From the NCBI GenBank assembly GCA_002726845.1, contig PBSP01000005.1, forward strand, positions 1 to 10,399: a stretch of DNA of 10,399 bases. Direction: 5' to 3'. The position numbers were made by a program, and so were the translations under genes. How positions within the stretch are numbered: the stretch's first letter is position 1; every line of letters starts with the position of its first letter. Positions 6,482 through 10,399 of this stretch are shown here, in pieces. The notes under the pieces are model-generated. The model was not told where the DNA came from. It searched no databases and saw nothing but the letters and a program-made list of their open reading frames with translations. Source of the DNA: Methanobacteriota archaeon. Its GTDB lineage: Archaea > Thermoplasmatota > Poseidoniia > Poseidoniales > Poseidoniaceae.

Positions 6482-6497
6482 AGTTCATGCATGAACT
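6482..6497. promoter_or_regulatory. Perfect 16-bp palindrome in a divergent promoter region
   Basis: AGTTCATGCATGAACT equals its own reverse complement over all 16 bases. It sits in the 72-base gap between the divergent peptidase gene (ATG 6454) and the membrane glycosyltransferase gene (ATG 6527). Its centre is about 36-38 bases from each start codon, where the TATA/BRE elements of both genes would be expected. A binding site for a dimeric regulator acting on both genes is a reasonable reading; the regulator is unknown. Confidence 0.5.
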
Positions 6498-6526
6498 TGA
6501 TGTGGTACAGGAGTGAGCAGGGATGC

Positions 6527-8842
6527 ATGTGGGAGGTGATGTTGGCAGTTCTTCTCCCTACCGTTGCTCCCGGACTTGCATTGTTGCGTATTCTTGATGC
6601 GTCTGCTGATTTGTTTCGAAAAGCGTTGTTGTGCTTTCCGCTCGGACTGTTGGCGCTTTTTGGCACCTCTGGAATGTTGTTTGTTGTGCAATTGTGGAGC
6701 GTTTTCAATCTCAGTCTCGCACTGTTGTTGATCAACATTGCATCCATTGCATTCCTTTTCCAAAAAGTCCGGGTTGAACGAAAAACGTACACGCAGTGGC
6801 AAAGGATGGAGGCTGCAATCCATGGAATTGTATTGGAGGAAGCCGAACCCGAATTGGAGAACGAAGTTGCAGCTCAGCAATGGTTTCAAGCCAATCGAAA
6901 TCCAATCGCTCAAATTGCTGCAGGCTGTTTTTGTTTGTTGACTCTTATTCCCATCCTGATTTTCGATCGACCGTTCGGTGTCGATTGGATTGGATTCAGT
7001 ACCCTTGCAAGCAATGTAGGCCAAACCGGTACGTTTGAACTTCAAGCCCCAAACTCAGGTCTGTGGACCTATCCTCCTGCATTTCCAACAGTTCTCGCGT
7101 GGACAACGCATCTGACCGGTGCATCGCTTGAACAGAGCATCCTTGTCCTTGGACACCTCTCACTGTTCGCTGTGTTGCTCGGTGTTTGGGGAAGCATGGA
7201 CAGACTTGGAGCTGGTGCAACAAGCGTTCTTGCGATGGGAGCATCATTCGCATTGTTTGCAAAGGTGTTTGATTCAGGTTATCCAACCGTCGCAAGTCAA
7301 TTGGGGTTGATCGTCGGGTTGCTGATTGTCCTTCGACCGCTTCAATTATCGTTGCGTTATCACATTACTGCGTTTGTCTTCCTTGCGGTGTGTGCCGTTT
7401 TAATTCACCCTACTGGTGCGATTTATCTTGCTGCTCTTTTGTTCGCAAGTTTGGTAACAAGGGAGCGCCTTTCCGATGATGAGAAGATCCAACGCAAACC
7501 CATTTTTCTTACTTCAATCATCATCATGAGCGCAATGTTTGTCATTGCCATCATCTTTTTCGCACCGAGAATGCTCAACGAACCTGTTTTCGCTGAGTAC
7601 GGATGGCAAGGAGGAAAACCGATGCTGATGTACAACGGGCCATTGATACTCATCGCTGGATGTTGCATGTACATCGGTCGTGCTTGTCTCGAGGTCCAGA
7701 TGCTTTCCATTTGGTTCATCACCGTTTGGTTCTTTTCCTTCATCCATCTTATCGAGGGACTTGCCAACATTCAGGTTTTGAGTCTCCTTTCGTACACATT
7801 GTACTCTATGGCCTTGCATGCATATCACATACCCTTGGCTGTTGTTGTCGGGTTGCTGGCGAGTCGTACAACCTCATTCACCACAGTTGACGAGACTCGC
7901 TCCTGGTTCGGATTGGAAATGGATGCCTTCATCCGACCGATATATTCCGCCATATTTCTCTGCCTACTTACGATTGGTTCCATCCTAAGCATTGGATTGT
8001 TGGTGGAATTGTCCGAGCATGATGAACTTCATGCTACAACCTCTGGTGATCTCGAATTGCGTCAATACCTCGAAAAGCATCCACCCAACGCAATTGTCTA
8101 CACAGAGAATGTGCACTGGGGCCACAGTTACGCATTCAATACTCAGATACAAACCACCAGTGTTCCTTCCCTCGGACTGCTTACTCTCGACCAGAGCATA
8201 CAGCAGCAAGCAACAAACGCACTGCGCGCGGATGATGTTCAACGATTACGAAGTCTTGGAATTGGTTACGCTGTCTCCAGTCCAATTGGAACGGTTGCAC
8301 TAACGCTTGGACCCTCCCCGTACTGGAGTATGGAACAATCCTTTCAAGGCGCACGATATTGGAAATTGTGGGATGAACCCTCGCCCTCTCGAGTTCTGAT
8401 GGGCGTTGCACTCAACAGTACTGCATGTGAATCGATGAAAGGTTGCAGCGTTGAGGAAGATCCTTGGCGAAACCACCGCTTTTACGACCCTCTAAACAGA
8501 GGAGATACGCGAATAAACTTACACCACAAAGGAACCTACCATTGGCAGGATGTCGTCAGCAGCTCAAACCTCCAAGGTCTGCATCAGGTGTGCATTTTAT
8601 ACGAACAAATTGGCTCATTTGAATCCTATACGATTCAAGTCAACAATCAAAGTTTCAACCTCGAAAAGAATCCTGGATGGAACCACCAGTGTGCAACAGT
8701 TCAGTTGAACCAATCGCTCGATCTTCGTATAAATCTGCAAGAGACCGGTACTCAATGGGTCAATCCACTAGGATTTTCTGGAAGGAGCTCGGAAATTCTT
8801 GATTCAACTGGATTGAGAATTCATCATATTGAATTAAAATGA
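6527..8842 (+). CDS. Large polytopic membrane protein, probable GT-C-fold glycosyltransferase
   Basis: About 771 residues from ATG 6527. The first about 495 residues contain roughly a dozen hydrophobic segments (for example 5-22, 33-57, 60-78, 128-146, 207-220, 232-247, 256-270, 280-308, 328-346, 371-387, 392-408, 434-446, 473-494). The last about 275 residues are hydrophilic and beta-rich. After the fourth helix comes GVDWIGFS, with Asp153 placed like the catalytic Asp of the first outer loop in GT-C enzymes. TYPPAFP (181-187) resembles the YPP turn of GT39-like transferases. GT-C enzymes move a sugar from a polyprenyl-phosphate carrier to protein or lipid on the outer face. I cannot name a subfamily. 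The charged loop at 81-125 is probably cytoplasmic. GGAG (6510-6513) is 13 bases before 6527; ATG 6539 is an alternative. Longer in-frame starts would run over the peptidase gene. The GT2 gene four bases or so downstream is a likely partner. Confidence 0.75.
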   Translation: MWEVMLAVLLPTVAPGLALLRILDASADLFRKALLCFPLGLLALFGTSGMLFVVQLWSVFNLSLALLLINIASIAFLFQKVRVERKTYTQWQRMEAAIHGIVLEEAEPELENEVAAQQWFQANRNPIAQIAAGCFCLLTLIPILIFDRPFGVDWIGFSTLASNVGQTGTFELQAPNSGLWTYPPAFPTVLAWTTHLTGASLEQSILVLGHLSLFAVLLGVWGSMDRLGAGATSVLAMGASFALFAKVFDSGYPTVASQLGLIVGLLIVLRPLQLSLRYHITAFVFLAVCAVLIHPTGAIYLAALLFASLVTRERLSDDEKIQRKPIFLTSIIIMSAMFVIAIIFFAPRMLNEPVFAEYGWQGGKPMLMYNGPLILIAGCCMYIGRACLEVQMLSIWFITVWFFSFIHLIEGLANIQVLSLLSYTLYSMALHAYHIPLAVVVGLLASRTTSFTTVDETRSWFGLEMDAFIRPIYSAIFLCLLTIGSILSIGLLVELSEHDELHATTSGDLELRQYLEKHPPNAIVYTENVHWGHSYAFNTQIQTTSVPSLGLLTLDQSIQQQATNALRADDVQRLRSLGIGYAVSSPIGTVALTLGPSPYWSMEQSFQGARYWKLWDEPSPSRVLMGVALNSTACESMKGCSVEEDPWRNHRFYDPLNRGDTRINLHHKGTYHWQDVVSSSNLQGLHQVCILYEQIGSFESYTIQVNNQSFNLEKNPGWNHQCATVQLNQSLDLRINLQETGTQWVNPLGFSGRSSEILDSTGLRIHHIELK

Positions 8843-8849
8843 AGGTTTG

Positions 8850-9632
8850 ATGCGAAGGCATGAAAAACGCCAGAGGCAAGGAATAGACGTGAAACGCTTG
8901 ATGATACTCTTGCCGGTCCTCAATGAGGCTGCAGGGTTGGATGTGGTACTGGAACAAATTCCAGAGGAAGCCTTGCACGAATTGGGGTGGAATTCAGAAA
9001 TTGTCATTGTGGATGGAAACAGCACGGACAATTCACGGCAAATTGGTGCAGAGGCGGGGTGCAAGGTCTTGGTTCAGCCAAGCAAAGGAAAGGGTGAGGC
9101 CATTCGGTTGGGTTTTGACCACGCCATCAAGGAACAATTCGATGCTTTGGTCATGTTTGATGCTGACCGTACCTACAACCCACAAGACATGTTGGAGATG
9201 ATTAAACAACTCAAAGCGGGTGCCGTAATCGTAGGTAATCGGTTGAATTCATCCATGGGGTCGGATGCGATGTCGCCATTAAACTGGATTGGAAATCACG
9301 TCCTTACGTGGTCGGCAGTCTTCCTCCATGGATTGGAAATACACGATGTCTGCAGCGGTTACTGGCTCTTTGATCGACAAGCCCTACTGCGCATGAATCT
9401 CAACAGTATGGACTTCGAAATCGAAGCTGAGATGTATGCACAATGTGCAATATCAGAAATCCCGCTTTCCAACATTCCTGTTTCCTACGGGGCTCGGGTT
9501 GGTGAAGCGAAACTTGGGTCGCTTCGAGACGGCACCTCAATCCTTCGGAAACTCTTGGTTCGGAAATTGTTCCCTCTTCCGGTCGAAGAAGAACTTGGTC
9601 AAGGCAAACTAGCGTTTGAATCCAATGATTGA
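8850..9632 (+). CDS. Family 2 glycosyltransferase, dolichol-phosphate sugar synthase type
   Basis: A 260-residue cytoplasmic-face GT2 enzyme with a GT-A fold. Motifs in order are LPVLNEA (21-27), VDGNSTDNS (54-62) for nucleotide binding, KGKGEA (79-84), the metal-binding DAD (104-106) in MFDADRTYNP, GNR (129-131), and DVCSGYWLFDR (166-176) followed by FEIEAEM (189-195), which carry the acceptor/catalytic part. This set is typical of DPM1-like and AglD-like enzymes that move a sugar from a nucleotide donor to dolichol-phosphate. There is no C-terminal membrane domain, as in the short soluble DPM1 form. The sugar cannot be told from sequence. Start options are ATG 8850 (AAGG four bases before) and GTG 8889 (AAGGA six bases before, giving the usual VKRLMILLPVLNE opening). 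The gene starts seven bases after the GT-C-like gene, suggesting coupled expression. Its last 24 bases overlap the opposing sodX gene. Confidence 0.88.
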   Translation: MRRHEKRQRQGIDVKRLMILLPVLNEAAGLDVVLEQIPEEALHELGWNSEIVIVDGNSTDNSRQIGAEAGCKVLVQPSKGKGEAIRLGFDHAIKEQFDALVMFDADRTYNPQDMLEMIKQLKAGAVIVGNRLNSSMGSDAMSPLNWIGNHVLTWSAVFLHGLEIHDVCSGYWLFDRQALLRMNLNSMDFEIEAEMYAQCAISEIPLSNIPVSYGARVGEAKLGSLRDGTSILRKLLVRKLFPLPVEEELGQGKLAFESND

Positions 9633-9893
9633 TTCTTTCCCTATTGTTCCATAGTTGTGTGAATCGGTTGAGGCTGTAGGATCGGGATTGTCTCCTTCGA
9701 CAAAATACCCGTCTGAATCAATTCGCTTCAATCGTTTGATGCAGATTCGAGTTGGTTCACGAGGATCGTGAAACACCACGAGGTTTCCGACTTCGAGTTG
9801 TTCTCCTGAATAGGGGGTGACAACAACAGTATCTCCGTCATTCAGTGTCGGCCACATGCTGTCGCCATTCACGACAACAGCCAGTGTTTCCAA
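9609..9893 (-). CDS. sodX: Nickel-superoxide dismutase maturation protease SodX (S24/S26 type)
   Basis: A 94-residue signal-peptidase-like serine protease. The Ser/Lys dyad is visible: Ser12 in NGDSMWPTL and Lys53 in ICIKRLKRI. The closing family box GDNPDPTASTDSHNYG (67-82) corresponds to the GDNxxxSxDSR-type motif of type I signal peptidases. SodX proteins of about 90 residues are encoded next to sodN in many bacteria and remove the SodN leader so that His becomes residue 1. No membrane anchor is present, consistent with a cytoplasmic role. The start codon appears to be TTG at 9893, supported by GAGG at 9901-9904 seven bases before it; no ATG lies upstream before the sodN stop. It follows sodN by nine bases in the same frame, so one transcript and translational coupling are expected. 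Its end overlaps the GT2 gene on the other strand. Confidence 0.87.
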   Translation of the reverse strand: METLAVVVNGDSMWPTLNDGDTVVVTPYSGEQLEVGNLVVFHDPREPTRICIKRLKRIDSDGYFVEGDNPDPTASTDSHNYGTIGKESIIGFKR

Positions 9894-9900
9894 TCGATCG

Positions 9901-9904
9901 CCTC
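9901..9904 (-). promoter_or_regulatory. Ribosome binding site for a TTG start of sodX
   Basis: On the minus strand the sodN stop is embedded in TGAGG. The GAGG ends seven bases before the TTG at 9893, giving correct spacing. The next in-frame alternative, a GTG about seven codons inside, would remove the strand leading into the catalytic Ser. Confidence 0.45.
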
Positions 9905-10343
9905 AGCTTGCGCGAACCCAGGAAACGTCTCGACCCTTGGTTCCCCAGAACAGGGCGTGAATTTCTTCAACTGCATCCATCAATTCCTGTGCATGTTGTT
10001 CTGATACCTCAACCTTACAGGCAGAGCAGAGTTTGGCTGCCATCCAGAAGGTGGTGTGGAGGTCAGGGTTGGCTTCAAGGTGTTGAGGTTTGAAGAAATC
10101 CGTCCACAAGACGAGCAATTCGTCTTTGCATTTTTGTGCTTCTTCTTCCTTGATTGCTGCGTAGCGGCTCATTGTATTGATGTAAGAAATGGAGGTTTTG
10201 TCAGCGTGTCCTTCGCTGAGGGCAACCATCTTCTTGGTCATGGATTGCACGGCTTCGGCTGCAACACGTGCGCTTGCAGGGTCGTAGACGCCGCATGGGC
10301 CGTCACAGTGGGCAAATACTTGGACAATGTTTTGTTTCTCCAT
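9903..10343 (-). CDS. sodN: Nickel superoxide dismutase precursor
   Basis: A 146-residue precursor that turns superoxide into hydrogen peroxide and oxygen after maturation. The nickel hook HCDGPCGVYD starts at residue 12. After removal of the 11-residue leader (MEKQNIVQVFA), His12 becomes His1, and Cys2 and Cys6 (Cys13, Cys17) are the nickel thiolates. Asp3, Pro5 and Tyr9 of the hook are also kept; position 4 is Gly where Leu is common. The rest is the expected four-helix protein, with conserved blocks LLVLWTDFFKPQHLEANPDLH and KLCSACKVEVS split by a short linker, and HALFWGTKGRDVSW near the C-terminus. The mature form, about 135 residues, is longer than the 117-residue Streptomyces enzyme and closer to cyanobacterial and marine forms. 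ATG 10343 is preferred over GTG 10367 because of leader length and a TATA-like box about 32 bases upstream. Ni-SOD is mainly bacterial, so lateral gain is likely. Confidence 0.95.
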   Translation of the reverse strand: MEKQNIVQVFAHCDGPCGVYDPASARVAAEAVQSMTKKMVALSEGHADKTSISYINTMSRYAAIKEEEAQKCKDELLVLWTDFFKPQHLEANPDLHTTFWMAAKLCSACKVEVSEQHAQELMDAVEEIHALFWGTKGRDVSWVRAS

Positions 10344-10370
10344 GCTGTTGCGTTGAACAACGAGCACTTG

Positions 10371-10379
10371 AAGATATGC
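10371..10379 (-). promoter_or_regulatory. TATA-like promoter box for sodN-sodX
   Basis: The minus strand reads GCATATCTT with its centre about 32 bases before the sodN ATG at 10343. That distance would place the transcription start about five to eight bases before the ATG, giving a very short or absent leader, and no Shine-Dalgarno sequence is seen before that ATG. The same distance is seen for the box at 305-313. The match to an archaeal TATA box is imperfect. Confidence 0.3.
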
Positions 10380-10399
10380 TTTGTTTCAATGCTGCAAAG

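Noticed and set aside
6395..6526. In-frame upstream extension of the membrane glycosyltransferase (44 extra codons)
   Set aside because: It would overlap the start of the divergent peptidase gene and cover the palindrome; the encoded residues are not membrane-like and the hydrophobic protein begins naturally at 6527 or 6539.
6031..6792. Long minus-strand open frame of 253 codons
   Set aside because: It covers the peptidase gene and the glycosyltransferase gene in the wrong frames; its composition is rich in Ser, Thr, Asn and Arg with no domain pattern, while the competing frames have clear motifs.

Overview
The window looks like a chromosomal segment of an archaeon, most probably a marine planktonic euryarchaeon of the Marine Group II / Candidatus Poseidoniales kind. 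The strongest evidence is a full-length archaeal-type NMD3 gene with four CxxC pairs, a ribosome-assembly protein of archaea and eukaryotes. A compact archaeal-type bifunctional phosphoglucose/phosphomannose isomerase and TATA-like boxes about 27-32 bases before several start codons point the same way. The lineage is inferred from gene content; no rRNA or other phylogenetic marker is present to confirm it. Coding density is very high, and no rRNA, tRNA, insertion sequence or CRISPR array is visible.

Layout. (1) Bases 1-279, minus strand: the N-terminal part of a secreted protein that runs off the left edge. (2) 350-1450, minus: a rhomboid-family intramembrane serine protease with a C-terminal Cys/His tail. 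(3) 1473-5848, plus, apparently one operon: an ABC ATPase fused to a CcmB-like membrane domain, CcmC, a small CcmD-like protein, NMD3, and phosphoglucose/phosphomannose isomerase. (4) 5840-6454, minus: a predicted cytoplasmic M23-type metallopeptidase, with its 3' end overlapping the isomerase gene. (5) 6527-9632, plus: a large multi-spanning GT-C-like membrane glycosyltransferase followed by a family 2 glycosyltransferase of the dolichol-phosphate sugar synthase type. (6) 9609-10343, minus: nickel superoxide dismutase (sodN) and its dedicated maturation protease (sodX), in that order of transcription.

How the genes fit together. The first three genes of the central operon form a compact System I cytochrome c maturation module (heme handling by CcmA/B, C and D). 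CcmE, CcmF and CcmH are not in the window, so the module must be completed elsewhere or be reduced. The two glycosyltransferases form a plausible surface-glycan pair: the GT2 enzyme charges a lipid carrier with a sugar and the GT-C enzyme uses it on the outer face of the membrane. The isomerase could supply the hexose-6-phosphates for the nucleotide sugars. SodN needs its N-terminal leader removed to expose the nickel-binding His, and the adjacent SodX carries the Ser/Lys dyad for that step.

The least ordinary points are the fused CcmA-CcmB protein with an altered Walker A motif, a bacterial-looking Ni-SOD maturation pair with the two genes in the same reading frame across one stop codon, an M23 peptidase in an organism expected to lack murein, and a perfect 16-bp palindrome centred between two divergent genes.
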